From: Tillus elongatus
Taxonomy: Eukaryota > Arthropoda > Insecta > Coleoptera > Cleridae
NCBI GenBank assembly: GCA_964006375.1
Contig: OZ023267.1
Location: forward strand, 83,995,406 to 84,059,405
DNA length: 64,000 nt
Direction of reading: 5' to 3'
Positions within the stretch are counted from its first letter, which is position 1. Every line of letters starts with the position of its first letter. The position numbers and the translations under genes were made by a program. Positions 1 through 14,426 of the stretch are shown here, one piece after another. A model generated the notes under the pieces. It was given only the letters and a program-made list of their open reading frames with translations, was not told the DNA's origin and did not search any database.

Positions 1-2275
<2,275 letters not shown>

Positions 2276-2489
2276 ATGCTGACTACACTTTGGGGTCCCT
2301 TTTATTTCTTGGAATTTTTGGTACCAGTTTATCCTATACGAACCAACATTTAGCGTGGTACTCAAAATTTTCCTTTTCGGAGCATATTTTTTGAAAAAAA
2401 AATTAAAATAGCTTATAGCATGAACTTTGGGGACATGTCTCAAATGATGGTATCCGTTAATACAACGAATGTATCTAAAAACATTCTAA

Positions 2490-4673
2490 ACATCTTAAAA
2501 CATTTCTGTATAACTAGTTCAGTGAGATGACCAACATGTGTATTTTTTTTTAACATAGAGTTCAATTATTTGAATTGCTATTGATTCCAACAAGTAACAC
2601 AAAATATGGTAGGTTTACATATAATTTCTTAGATGTAATGAACAAAAGACATTTCTGTATAACTAGTTCATTGAGATGACCAACATGTGTATTATTTTCA
2701 ATTTTTCTAAAACATATAGAGTTCAGTTATTGTTCATTGCTATTTATTCCAAAAAGTAACAAAAAATATGGTAGTTTCACATATAATTTCTTAAATGTAA
2801 TGTACAAAACACATTTCTGTAAAGCTAGTTCATTGAGATAACCAACATGTGTACTATTTTTAATTTTTTAAAAGCATATAGAGTTCAATTATTCTGAATT
2901 GCTATGTATTCCAAAAAGTAACACAAAATATGGTGGGTTCACATATAATTTCTTAAATGTAATGGACAAAAGACATTTCTCTATAACTAGTTCATTGAGA
3001 TGACCAACATGTGTATTATTTTCTTCTTTTTTTAAACATATAGAGTTCAATTATTGTGAATTGCTATTTATTCCAAAAACTAACACAAAATATGGTAGTT
3101 TCATATACAATTCTTTAAATGTAATGTACAAAAGACTTTTCTGTATAACTAGTTCATTCAGATGACCAACATGTGTATTATTTTTATTATTTTTTAAACA
3201 TATAGAGTTCAATTATTGTGAATTGCTATTTATTCCAAAATGTAACACAAAATATGGTAGTTTCACATATAATTTCCTAAATGTAATGGACAAAAGATAT
3301 TTCTGTATAACTAGTTCATTGAGATGACCAACATGTGTATTATTTTTCATATTTTTAAAACATATAGAGTTCAATTACTGTGAATTGCTATTTATTCAAA
3401 AAAGTAAGACAAAATATGGTAGGTTCACATATAATTTCTTAAATATAATGGCCAAAGACATTTCTGTATAACTAATTCATTGAGATGGCCAACATAAGTA
3501 TTATTTTAAATTTTTTTAAACATATAGAGTTCAATTATTGTGAATTGCTATTTAGTCCAAAAAGTAACACAAAATGTAGTAGTTTCACATATAATTTCTT
3601 AAATGTAATGTACAAAAGCCATTTCTGGATAACTAGTTCATTGAGATGACCAACGTGTGTATTATTTTTAATTTTTTTAAAACATATAGAGTTCAATTAT
3701 TGTGAATTGCTATTTATTCCAAAATGTAACACAAAATATGGTAGTTTCACATATAATTTCCTAAATGTAATGGACAAAAGATATTTCTGTATAACTAGTT
3801 CATTGAGATGACCAACATGTGTATTATTTTTCATATTTTTAAAACATATAGAGTTCAATTACTGTGAGTTGCTATTTATTCAAAAAAGTAACACAAAATA
3901 TGGTAGGTTCACATATAATTTCTTAAATATAATGGCCAAAGACATTTCTGTATAACTAATTCATTGAGATGGCCAACATAAGTATTATTATACATTTTTT
4001 TAAACATATAGAGTTCAATTATTGTGAATTGCTATTTAGTCCAAAAAGTAACACAAAATGTAGTAGTTTCACATATAATTTCTTAAATGTAATGTACAAA
4101 AGCCATTTCTGGATAACTAGTTCATTGAGATGACCAACATGTGTATTATTTTTAATTTTTTTAAAACATATAGAGTTCAATTATTGTGAGTTGCTATTTC
4201 TTCCAAAAAGTAACCCAAAATATGGTAGTTTCACATTTAATTTCTAAAATGTCATGGACAAAAGACATTTCTGTATGACTAGTTCATTGAGATGACCAAC
4301 ATGTGTATTATTTTTCATATTTTTAAAACATATAGAGTTCAATTACTGTGAGTTGCTATTTATTCAAAAAAGTAACACAAAATATGGTAGGTTCACATAT
4401 AATTTCTTAAATATAATGGCCGAAGACATTTCTGTATAACTAATTCATTGAGATGGCCAACATAAGTATTATTTTACATTTTTTTAAACATATAGAGTTC
4501 AATTATTGTGAATTGCTATTTAGTCCAAAAAGTAACACAAAATGTAGTAGTTTCACATATAATTTCTTAAATGTAATGTACAAAAGCCATTTCTGTATAA
4601 CTAGTTCATTGAGATGACCAACATGTGTATTATTTTTAATTTTTTTAAAACATATAGAGTTCAATTATTGTGA
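2490..4673. repeat. 162-bp satellite array, about 13 copies, with a 3-unit higher-order repeat
   Basis: The block CATTTCTGTATAACTAGTTC recurs at about 2501, 2650, 2812, 2974 and onward every ~162 bp, followed by GAGATGACCAACATGTGTAT, CATATAGAGTTCAATTA and CACAAAATATGGTAG. From about 3275 a variant pattern repeats every ~485 bp (three monomers): the marker CCTAAATGTAATGGACAAAA is at 3275 and 3760, and a diverged version lies near 4240. The array stops directly at a (TA)n run. No coding potential is seen. Confidence 0.9.
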
Positions 4674-4836
<163 letters not shown>

Positions 4837-5796
4837 TAAATTTCGTTATGTTCATATTACTCGTGTTTTTCAAGTATCTGTTTTGCCGATCCCACCCACC
4901 AATTAGCCCAGATATTCAGGAGTATACTGCGTGTTGGTATTATATCGAGAGCTTGCCATTGTATTCTTTGCTTTGAATATTACTTGGATGGGTTAGGGTG
5001 TATGAATGAGTTTTAAAAATTAGCCAAAGTGGAGGCTAAGTGCATACTTACTTGTTGATGTGCCTACATATATACAGGGTGAGCCAAACTCGATCACGTG
5101 TTAGAAGTATATAGTGAACCAGAAAAGATAGAAATCTCAAAGCTAGGTTATGTTCATAGCAGGTCATGATCTTCAGTTACAACATATTACAACTGACACC
5201 AACTTTGTTTTTCAAATTAAATAGCCTGTGTATTTTGAAATTTTCAGATACCCCGTAAAATTCTTAACGTTTTTTATATTATGTATCTTTTACCTCTCTC
5301 AAGCAGTAAGGAGATAAGAATTATTATTTAGAAAATTTGGCAACCTGCATCTATTAATAAAATACATATTTTTCCGTAACCAGCGTAGGTGGAGGTCTGA
5401 GTTTTTGGTTACTGTTTGCTTATAGGTTGCTAATAAGTTGCTATATGATGAAAATCAGATTATTGCATACAGGCTGTCTACAAAAATGGGCTTTTGGTAG
5501 AACATATGCAGGCAGGTAATACGAGATTTTCAAATAGATGTTATACCTATTCTCAGCGGTTTATGACTCATAAGAAAAAAAATTGCAAGTAATGGAAACA
5601 TTTCTTATTATCAATATGCCATGCTTCCAAACAGTCGACAACAATTGTCAAAAGGTAACTACCTGTTTGAAAGTCTGTTGTTATACTGATTTTGCGTGAT
5701 CTGTTTTCTGGAAATGACAAATTCTTATACAAATGAGTAAATTTTCACCTTGTTCTTCTTCATGCATGGCCAGTGTAACAAGATTATTTCTATAGC

Positions 5797-6462
5797 ATGC
5801 AGAAACTTCAACGAGCAGTATCCAAACGCAGTCCAATGAATGAGAAGATGTTCAAGAGGTTAAAAGATAGATTCATGAACAACGGTTACGCACAGAAGCT
5901 GGAACGGCAAATTAAACCTGTAGCAGGTAACGAGGACAATAAGATAATTCTCTTGATGTATTTTTCTGCAAATCCTCATGCGTCATTTCGATCCGCTGGA
6001 AAAGACTTAGGAATAGCTTGGAAATCTATAGAAAAAAATGTGCATAAACATGGAATGCATAATTATAAATTTGTTGCACTCCAAGCCATCGAGTTAAATA
6101 ATCCTCCAAAACGTTTCGATTTCTATGAGATAACCCTTATTTGTACACAAGAAAATCCAAATGGCTTGAGGAAAATTATTTGGGTCGACGCAAGAAAATT
6201 TACCGGGAAATGCATTTTTAATCGGAGTAATTCAAATTACTGGGCCGCAGAAAATCCACACTTCGTTAGATAAATGGGATTTCTACACAAATTTGACTTA
6301 AAGGTCTCCTGCTTGATGATGAACGGTCGAATAATATTTTACTTTACCAACAACAATTTAAATTCAGGTAAATATCTTGAAATATTTCACACCACAGTGT
6401 CTGACTTCCTCGACGACTTAAATATTAAAATACAGAACGAACATCGATCAAAAACAGTTTAG
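5797..6462 (+). pseudogene. Mariner-like transposase, N-terminal half, broken
   Basis: Two in-frame pieces separated by a stop at 6271-6273. The first (158 residues) has an N-terminal helix-turn-helix-like region followed by a degenerate first catalytic region (WVDARKFTGKCIFNRSNSNY, then ENPH), which matches the mariner pattern around the first catalytic aspartate. The second (62 residues) resembles the next segment (FYFTNNNLNSGKYLEI). The C-terminal half with the last catalytic residue is missing. A related C-terminal fragment lies at 18970-19430. Clearly inactive. Confidence 0.65.
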
Positions 6463-6539
6463 TTGCACTTCTATAAACCGCCTATTTTACATTTTGCATC
6501 GACATTTTCTCTTAATAATGCTCTCTCCCTTCCAGCACT

Positions 6540-6725
6540 TTTATATGCTCTGCTCCAGGTCCCCCAGCTTGTCTAGGGATTGAAGGGACCAAATTTTTCT
6601 TGTCGTTTATGCACAAAACACTCTACCAAGCAGACTTAAGCGACCTTACCTGATCTGATCTAACCTGACCTACCCCGACCTAACCCGACCCGATCTGACC
6701 AGAAAATATTGGACACAACCGAAGA
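6540..6725. repeat. GACCT/GGTCA-rich repeat, inverted partner of 19745-19905
   Basis: This holds a run of imperfect CTGACC/CCGACC motifs and the block TTTATGCACAAAACACTCTA. The reverse complement of that block is present at about 19802-19821, in the same order relative to the GGTCA-rich run. It is probably part of an unrecognised transposon shared by the two mariner fragments. Confidence 0.55.
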
Positions 6726-7450
6726 GCGCGCAAAAACATACATTTTACAAAAAAAAATGTTACCTTAAACTTAGCGTATGTGACCAACAACGAACTAATA
6801 ATAACTCGCAAACAACAAATTCCCACAATATAAGAACGAACTTCCACAATATAAACCTAATATGAAAGTGCATGTAAGATAGTAAATTTCATCTATGAGC
6901 AGTCGATTTATCTAAAACTGGCGTTTAATATGCAATATCACCAATAATTGTGTAATTTTTGAATATTAACTGGCAAACCAGATTTTTTCAGCATTATTTG
7001 ATCAGAAACCAGGTGCTAAGGAATTAGAGATTTGCATTATTTCGCAGAGTTTAGACATTTGACTCGAAATAATTTGGTTTTTGCTTATAAGTCAAACACC
7101 CCTTAGAATAGGTATAACATAATATGGTACTTTTAGACGGAAACTCAATTGATCCTGCTATTTCCATTATAAAATACAGGTGTTCCATTTGAAAATCTCG
7201 CATTACATGATCTTCCCATTTTTTGTAGGCACCTTGTATACAATAATTATATTTTCATGATGTATCATGATATATTGACATATTGACAATGAGCAATCAA
7301 AATATAAGATCTCCACGTATGCTGGTTACGGAAAGAGTAATCTTTTCCTTAATGGATGCAGGTTGTCAAATTTCCAAAATAATAATTTTTATCTCCTTAA
7401 CGGCTTGAGATAGGTGTAAGATATATAATATCCCCGCCCACTACAATATT

Positions 7451-7454
<4 letters not shown>

Positions 7455-7525
<71 letters not shown>
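7455..7525. repeat. (TA)n microsatellite
   Basis: Uninterrupted alternating TA run of about 70 bp at the right edge of the mariner-like element. Confidence 0.95.
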
Positions 7526-7529
<4 letters not shown>

Positions 7530-7821
7530 CATACAGAATGTTTAACAGCTGTGTATTTCCCAGGAAATGTTTATTTTGTTCCTTTCTGCCGTACAGACCA
7601 TACAATCTCGAATGAGATAAAATGTGAAGAGATAGGGGCAATTAAAATCTCACAGCAGGTTAGGGAATCTGTGACAGTTCATCTACATACATACTACTGC
7701 ACTACAGGTTCTAACGCATTTCACAGTTTTATTTTTCTCATGGTTTTTGCAACGTACTAATTATAATATGCAGACTCGTACTTAGATGGTCGTTGGTTTT
7801 TATTAGGGATATTTATTATAT

Positions 7822-8890
7822 TTGTGTGAGGATATCTTCTGCCAAAGGACCAACAGTATTCTGCAGGCCCCGGCAGATACCGAAATAACTTGTATGTATT
7901 ATAAGTTGATCACATCCTGCCTTGAGAAACGCATAAATGCGCACTGCGAACGAATCAACGTAATTGCGAGTCAGAAAAATGGATGTGCCAAAGGATCTAT
8001 GGGAAGCAAAGAACAGCTAATAATTGATTCGGTTGTATGCAATCAAGCTTACAATGGACGAAGAAATGTCTTTGCTGCGTACGGGGATTACAAAAAGGCA
8101 TTTGATTCAGTTCCACACAAATGGATTATAAGTGTGCTGAAGATCTATAAGATATATATCCTGAAGTTCCTTGAACACACAATGTGTACCTGGAGAACAT
8201 AAATTAAGTTACGGGTGCAAACGAATAATCACATCGTAATCAGGACGATACCAATGAGAAGAGGTATATTTCAAGGCGACTCGCTAAGCCTATTGTGGTT
8301 CTGCCTCGCATTGAATCAACTATCAAACCGCCTGAACTCCACCAGATATGGCTTCAATATAAAAAGAAATGGCAGGGAACAAATCAGGCTTAATAATCTG
8401 CTGTATATGGATGATCTTAAGCTGATGGCCTCCACCTGGAACAACTCCTTAAACTCGTGAAAGAGTTTTCCAGAGATATTGACATGCAGTTTGGGCTTTA
8501 CAAATGTCGCACCTTATGTGTGGTGAGAGGAAAGATACAACCACGTGTATATGAAATGCTGAACGGCTAGCAAATTGCCTCGATGGATGCGGAGGAGTGT
8601 TATAAATACCTAGGAATACAGCAAGCGAGGAAAATAAACCACTAGGTAATGAAAAACGAGCTGACAAATGAGCTTACGAAACGAGTAAAGCAGGTGCTAC
8701 GATCACATCTTAACGGCAAAAGCCTGACTAAAGCTCTTGATACATATGCATGTTCTGCACTTAGCTATTAATTTGGGATTGTGAACTGGAGTAAAACGGT
8801 CATCGAAAATCTACAAGGGAAAGTGGGAACGAGAGGAAGCGAAAAAAATTGAAAATTTTGATGGATTTCTCAGCAGGTATAATCTGCAAA
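7822..8890 (+). pseudogene. R2-like non-LTR retrotransposon reverse transcriptase, broken
   Basis: Reverse transcriptase motifs occur in order across several frames: GDYKKAFDSVPH (first catalytic Asp), RRGIFQGDSLS followed by WFCLALN, and LLYMDDLKLMAS (YMDD catalytic box). Downstream (8460-8890) recognisable thumb or post-RT peptide runs on with stops. The QGDSLS and YMDDLKL wording is typical of R2-like elements. Stops at about 8200, 8458, 8568 and 8643 make it non-functional. The N-terminal zinc fingers and the endonuclease are not seen. Confidence 0.7.
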
Positions 8891-8984
8891 ACGAGTAATC
8901 CGCACACGAATAATCGAGAGTATATGTTATTATTCTGTATGGTAAATATTTTTAAGTGCATGAGCTTTTATTCTAGGTAATTCA

Positions 8985-9795
8985 AGTCTTAACCCTTATT
9001 TTGCGAACAAGGTTCCTCATTAGCGTTGTATGGCGACGATACAGCGATAGCAACTCAACATAAAAGCATAGTCGAATCCAGGAATATTTTATAAAATTCT
9101 TTAAATAAAGTTGCAGCATGGTGCAAAGACTGTGGAATTACAACAAATTCTTCAAAGAGTCAAGCTAAAATCTTCACACTTTTAAGAGGGCCGCCGCTGT
9201 TGGAAATAACTAATGAAGCAATCCCTTGGGATGACAAAAAGAAATACGTTAAATATTTGGACCTATATTACAATCGCACCTTGACTTGGAAGCATCATAT
9301 TAAGGATAAAACGGAGCAGGCTTATTGACATCTAAAAGTGCTATATCCCATTATAATTAGAAAATCCTCATTGAATCTTGAATGCGGAACTCTTATCTAC
9401 AAAAGCATCATCAGATCAGTTGTCACATACGGCTGTCCAATATGGGGAACAGCAAGACAGTCAACAATAAATATGGCACAATCCTTTCAGAACAAAGTGT
9501 TACTAATTAATACCGGTGCACCGTGGTTCATTAGGAACACGCAAATACATCGTGATATAAACATACCAGTGATCAGTCACTTTATACAAATAAGTGCAGT
9601 CAACTTCCTTAACAACATAACCGAATGTGCCGGAGTAGTACACTGCAAACTAGGTGCAAGAGTAGAAGAGAGAAGATTAAGAAAAAGATCACAAATATTT
9701 TCTATGCATGAATGTGTGTGTGTGTGTGTGTATGGATGTGGGCATGTGAATGCAAACCATTTAATAATGCTGCGAATTAAGCGAACAAACTGATT
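8985..9795 (+). pseudogene. Jockey-like non-LTR retrotransposon, RT C-terminal fragment
   Basis: An alternate-frame peptide at about 9025-9070 contains ALYGDDTAIA, a variant of the YADD box. Further decayed sequence leads to an open stretch at 9338-9793. That stretch reads like the post-RT region of jockey elements (LIYKSIIRSVVTYGCPIWG, then LINTGAPWFIRNTQIHRD). Several stops and frame changes are present, and it ends in a (TG)n stretch near 9715-9732. Confidence 0.7.
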
Positions 9796-11460
9796 TGAAC
9801 TTGTAACTAACAATAGCATAGTTAACTCTTATTTTTATTGTTTCTTATTTTAAGCTATAGCTCATGACTGTTAAAAGAACCATGAATAGCATACTTGTTG
9901 CTAAACTGGTTTGATCTAAAAAAAACATTGTCTTAAGTACCATAATTGATTTTACTTGTTTTAAGTCCAGTGGCGTCTTATGCGTTTAGGGCCAAATATG
10001 AAAAAATTTCCTAGCCAAATTTTGCTGGATACATTTTTAAGAATTCAGAGTTCTGACGCTGCTAGTTTTTGACCCTGTGTAAATAACACAGAGATAGCAA
10101 AAAGTATAAAAGCGCACTTATATTTCGTTAGATATTCGTTATTCAGAAAAAAATGTTTTCACAAAAGTTTTTCAACATATTTTTTGCTACAAACTGGCGA
10201 CATTTAATATCCCCTAGCCTAAACAACTTCGTTGCTATGGCAACTCTTTTTTGGGAAGATATGTTTTTGCATTTTTTTAAGGAACATGATAGAGCACTGT
10301 AAAAATTTAATCGAGTACCATGAGCAAAAAATTTGGAAAAAAGTGTCTTAAAAATCGCCTCCTTCAGTTGGACTTCATTAATCAATTTTATTTATCAAGT
10401 TACCCAGTAAAAAGATATGATTTGTAATACTTTAGAGAGCTTCACATCAGAAAATTGAAAAATTACATAAATTAGTAATTATTATTATTATGACAAAATT
10501 GAGAGAAAACTTAATAATTGAAATTTTAATGATGTTAGGACACGATGAGAGGAAATGTAGGTATAAAAAGTGTGCGTGCTTTTTCATGAAGTAATCGGCT
10601 ACAAATTAATCAAGGGTATATTTCCGAATTAAGAAAAAACTGTCAGTATCAAAGATAAACGAAGAACAGGAAGACGAAAACGGGTGTAGATGGTAATAAA
10701 GCATTAGATGTATTGGTGTCATTTCATAAAACCCCTCATTTGTCTATAAATAATGTTACTACATTACACAATGTTTTACAAAAATCTGTGGTAAATTTGC
10801 CAAAAAAAAAAAATGAAAAATTTCATCCAAAATACAGCTGTATATATGTATAACATTGTGAGATGTACGAGAGGGTCACCAACTCTGTGCGAAACCAGGT
10901 AGTACGAGTATGTTGTCACGACAGCTGCAATTTACACAAAATGTTATAAGTAGAGACTGTATACAACCAACCAACAATTTTGTAAATTTTCGGCCCTGGA
11001 TCCGCACTGGGATGGCGACCCTGTCGTATATCCAACGAAGTTCTAGGAGGCTGTCTGCCTTAGCCGTATTACTTTATAGGTGTCTTCTGGCTGTAATTCG
11101 TATAGCGCACTAACGAGCTCTACTTAGACGGAAACCTGTCTGCGTTTCTAATTATGGTTAGAATACGTTTAGTCTTACATGTATCTATTTATCTATTTTT
11201 GTTTATTTATTTGCCAACAGCAATTAATACAAATTTACATTTAACTTTACAACAGATGTGAATAAAGTACATAAGTATATTAATAATTGTGCGTGCTTCG
11301 CCTTATAGTTTTGATGCATCCACTACAACAAATTTAACATTAGACCTCTGACCGTCCTTCACTACACACTCACCTCTATTCCAATGTATAACAAATGAGC
11401 TATATTCGTCAACAATAATCGATCAAAGCGTTCTATCCCTCTCAGACGCTTTGGTATCAA
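9796..11460. other. Mostly unassigned AT-rich spacer
   Basis: No convincing gene is present. At about 10500-10860 short peptides such as NKALDVLVSFHKTPHLSINN resemble the N-terminal linker of mariner-type transposases, but the frame is badly broken, so this is only a suggestion. The rest shows no recognisable structure. Confidence 0.4.
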
Positions 11461-11473
11461 ATATTATAATGTT

Positions 11474-11835
11474 GTGTATGTGTGTGTATTTTGTTTCTTT
11501 AACGTCGGCCTATTTCCGCGACTATGGCCAATCACCGACGCCAGGGAGCAGTTTCACCTCACTATCTTGGTAATTTTGCTGAACCCCTGCCTTTCTGTGA
11601 GGAGGGTAGGGATCTTTAACGTGCCCAACATCGCATGGACACGGGACCGACGGCTTTACGCCCCCTCCGAAGGGCGGAACGTTCAGACATTCGACTTGCT
11701 CAAATACAATGCCAGAACCTCGGTTGATGTTAATGTTACAGTTTGTACTGAAAAAGTGAAAGGAGTACCCTGGGACCCAGTACCCTTCGGTTCAGAGGCA
11801 CACGTTCTTACCCCTGAACCACCGAGGTTCTAAGT
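11474..11835 (-). repeat. tRNA-derived SINE, copy 1
   Basis: Read on the minus strand, the 3'-coordinate end is tRNA-like (A-box-like TGGTTCAGGGG at 11818-11824 and below). It is followed by a body containing the block GGGATCTTTAACGTGCCC in inverse orientation, and by a (CA)n-type tail at about 11475-11490. A 13-bp target-site duplication ATATTATAATGTT flanks it at 11461-11473 and 11836-11848. The B box is damaged by a small deletion (GGGACCCAG instead of GGGATCGAACCCAG on the + strand), so this copy should not be transcriptionally active. Confidence 0.85.
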
Positions 11836-12158
11836 ATATTATAATGTTATATTGCTCTTATTATATACAGTTAAAAGCAGCTACCCTCGCTTATACACAT
11901 ACTTATACTTACGCACAGACACCCGCTACTCCCGACGCTCGCACAAGCGGCCCACAGTCACATGCATATACTCACACATCCATATACCACACATATTCAC
12001 ACGCTTCGCTACGAACACACTGGCACACACACACGCATACGCACACCCACATATACGCCGCTCTTCCATACCTATTCATTCGTATATTGAAGCTGTCTTT
12101 ATATACAATAGTTTTTTCAAAAATGATCTATTAAGATTGCCAGTTTTTCGTAATTTTG

Positions 12159-12272
<114 letters not shown>

Positions 12273-12536
12273 CTTAAGTTTTTTCACGAAATTTATAATT
12301 CTTTTTTACGATCCTCAATTTGGCTGGTAGATGATTATAATAATCTTGGTCCAAGAAAGTCAATAGTTTTCCGAGAGATATTTTTTACATCTTGATGTCA
12401 GTACATTTTTATTTGTCACCGGCCTTGTTGCGTATTAATGTTATGTTTGTTTTTGTAATAATACGTCCTCGTGGGTTACCTGTACAAGCGCAAGAATATA
12501 CAACCCCTTAATATTCATAACGCCTGTATTTGAGTT

Positions 12537-14426
12537 TTATAACAGTTTTGTAGAATAACTATCTGTTTGTTTAATATGATATAAAATATAGTATAAAATA
12601 AAATAAAGAATAAAATTCTGTGTTATGCAAAGCGGTTTTAATATCGACTTATAGGCTGATCCCCAGCAGGATATTCCGTATGTTAATTTAGACGCTGCCA
12701 GACTATCATAAACGTTAAGCAGAGTATTAATAGACATTATCACGCGCAAAAGGTAAAAAAACATGAAGAAGTTTACTTAGCCTAGTATTTAGATATTATT
12801 GTGAGCTGGCCATTTTAAATGTTTATCTATCATAATACCAAGGTACTTTAGACTCTCTACAGTCTTGATAGGTTCAATGTGTCCAGATATAACTAGATCT
12901 TGCATTGTTTCAAGTCCATCGTATGTTCGCGAGAATACAAAATATTTGGTTTCCTTGACGTTAAGGTACAAACTGTCATGATTTAGCTTAAGGTTGAGCT
13001 CATTGATCAATAATGCTATCCCGCGAATTATCTCAGGCTAGTTATTTCCATCGCAAAGAAGAACGGTATCGTCTGCGTATGAAATCACGGATACATTATC
13101 GTCTTCAAAAGTTGTCAGAACACCATTGATATATATTAGAAACAAAACTGGACTGATAATTGTTCCTTGTGGGACTCCTCTTTTAATTGTCAATGGTTTG
13201 CTCGTGTGTTTATCCAATTTCACTAGTTATTCCTATTTTTAAAATAATTTTCAAATAACTCCAAACCAAAGCCTATAAAATCTATATTTTCCAATGTACT
13301 CAAAAGAGTTTCATGAGACATAGTGTCAAAAGCGTTCTGAAGATCTTGAAAGACTCCTATTACTTTTCTATTGTTTTCAAAACTATATATAATTGTTGTA
13401 TGTAGTTTATGTATGTAGTTTATGGAGGGCATTTTCTGTTGACAAACCTGTTCTAAAACCATACTGATTCTGGGAGAGAATACCAAATTTGTCAAGAAAG
13501 CTAATCACTCTTTTTTTGATACACTTTTCAAAAATCTTTGCGAACGTATTTATTAAACTAACAGGTATATAATTTTCCAATGTCAGTTGGTTCCCTGTTT
13601 TGTGTATTGACAGAACAACATCTTTTTTAAATTGCAATGGAATTTTTCCTGTCTAAAATATTTTATTTATTATAATTACCACAGCCCCTACTACAAACTG
13701 GTGTGTTATTTTAACATAGTAGGATGTTATGTTATCCTCTCCAGGTGCAGAATTATTTTTTAGGATGTTAATAACTTTTATGACTTCATTGTTTGTAACG
13801 GGGCTTAAATTTAAAAAAATGGGACAAACTTTGTTACTTTTATAACTTTGCCCACTTAAATTATGGTTTCATGTATTAAGTCCTTGCCTGAAGCCGACAA
13901 AAAACTCATTGAAGGCTTCAGCAATTAGTGAACTGCTTTCAGTGGCTCAGCCATCCGATAATTTTATTGATGTAACTTTTTGCCTTTCTTTCTTCTGTGC
14001 GTTTGCTATTTCGTTTATCGTAGGTACTCCAGACCCTGCATTTATCTTGTCTGTCAATATAATTCGGTTTTTATAGTAATCATTCTTTGTCTCCCTAATC
14101 AGATTTGATAACTTATTCTTATAGATTTTCGAGTCTCTAAAGTTGGGCTATTCTTATCTTTAAGCCACTTTAATCTCAATTTGTAGCTTACTTTAATCGA
14201 CCTGATTAACCCGTGAGTAATCCAAGGTTGCTTTTTTTGGACTATGGTGGTAATTTTTGTTGCTCTGTTCATGGCGCTAGTAAGGTGGTCTGTAAAGTGG
14301 TCAGACATCATCTGTACATCATCCATGCCCTGAAAAACATCACAGTCTTCTAATTCTAAGTAATAAATAAATTTTTCCTTGTCAACAATTTTTTGTTTTA
14401 ATCTTGGTGTGCGCTTCATCAAACTT
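12537..14426 (-). pseudogene. APE-type (jockey/CR1-like) non-LTR retrotransposon, linker and RT
   Basis: Minus-strand fragments read in order from high to low coordinate. A linker (14440-14099) contains KQPWITHGLIRSIK and YKLRLKWLKDKN. The RT fingers (13637-13407) contain NYIPVSLINTFAKIFEKCI. The palm (13495-13223) contains VFQDLQNAFDTMSH. Next come RGVPQGTIISPVLFLIYING and SVISYADDTVLL (YADD box) at 13223-13038, then the thumb at 13010-12789 (KYLGIMIDKHLKW), then the post-RT region. Stops and frameshifts separate the pieces. Its endonuclease domain is at 18215-18947, displaced by a DNA-element insertion. Dead copy. Confidence 0.8.

Larger units (their letters stand above)
5074..7450 (+). mobile_element. 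Degraded mariner-like element with long subterminal inverted repeats
   Basis: The left end reads ACAGGGTGAGCC, a start common in insect mariner-type elements. Segments at about 5255-5580 and 7080-7430 are inverted copies of each other (for example CCGTAACCAGCGTA against TATGCTGGTTACGG, and AATTTGGCAACCTGCAT against ATGCAGGTTGTCAAATTT). A decayed mariner transposase lies between them. The right terminus is unclear because a (TA)n run begins at 7455. Confidence 0.6.

Noticed and set aside
10143..10385. 80-residue minus-strand ORF
   Set aside because: No conserved motif and no promoter or poly(A) context; likely chance.
11474..11833. ORF of 119 residues and similar ones at 31267-31641 and 38390-38641
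   Set aside because: They lie antisense to tRNA-derived SINE copies with target-site duplications; the shared peptide is just the repeat translated.
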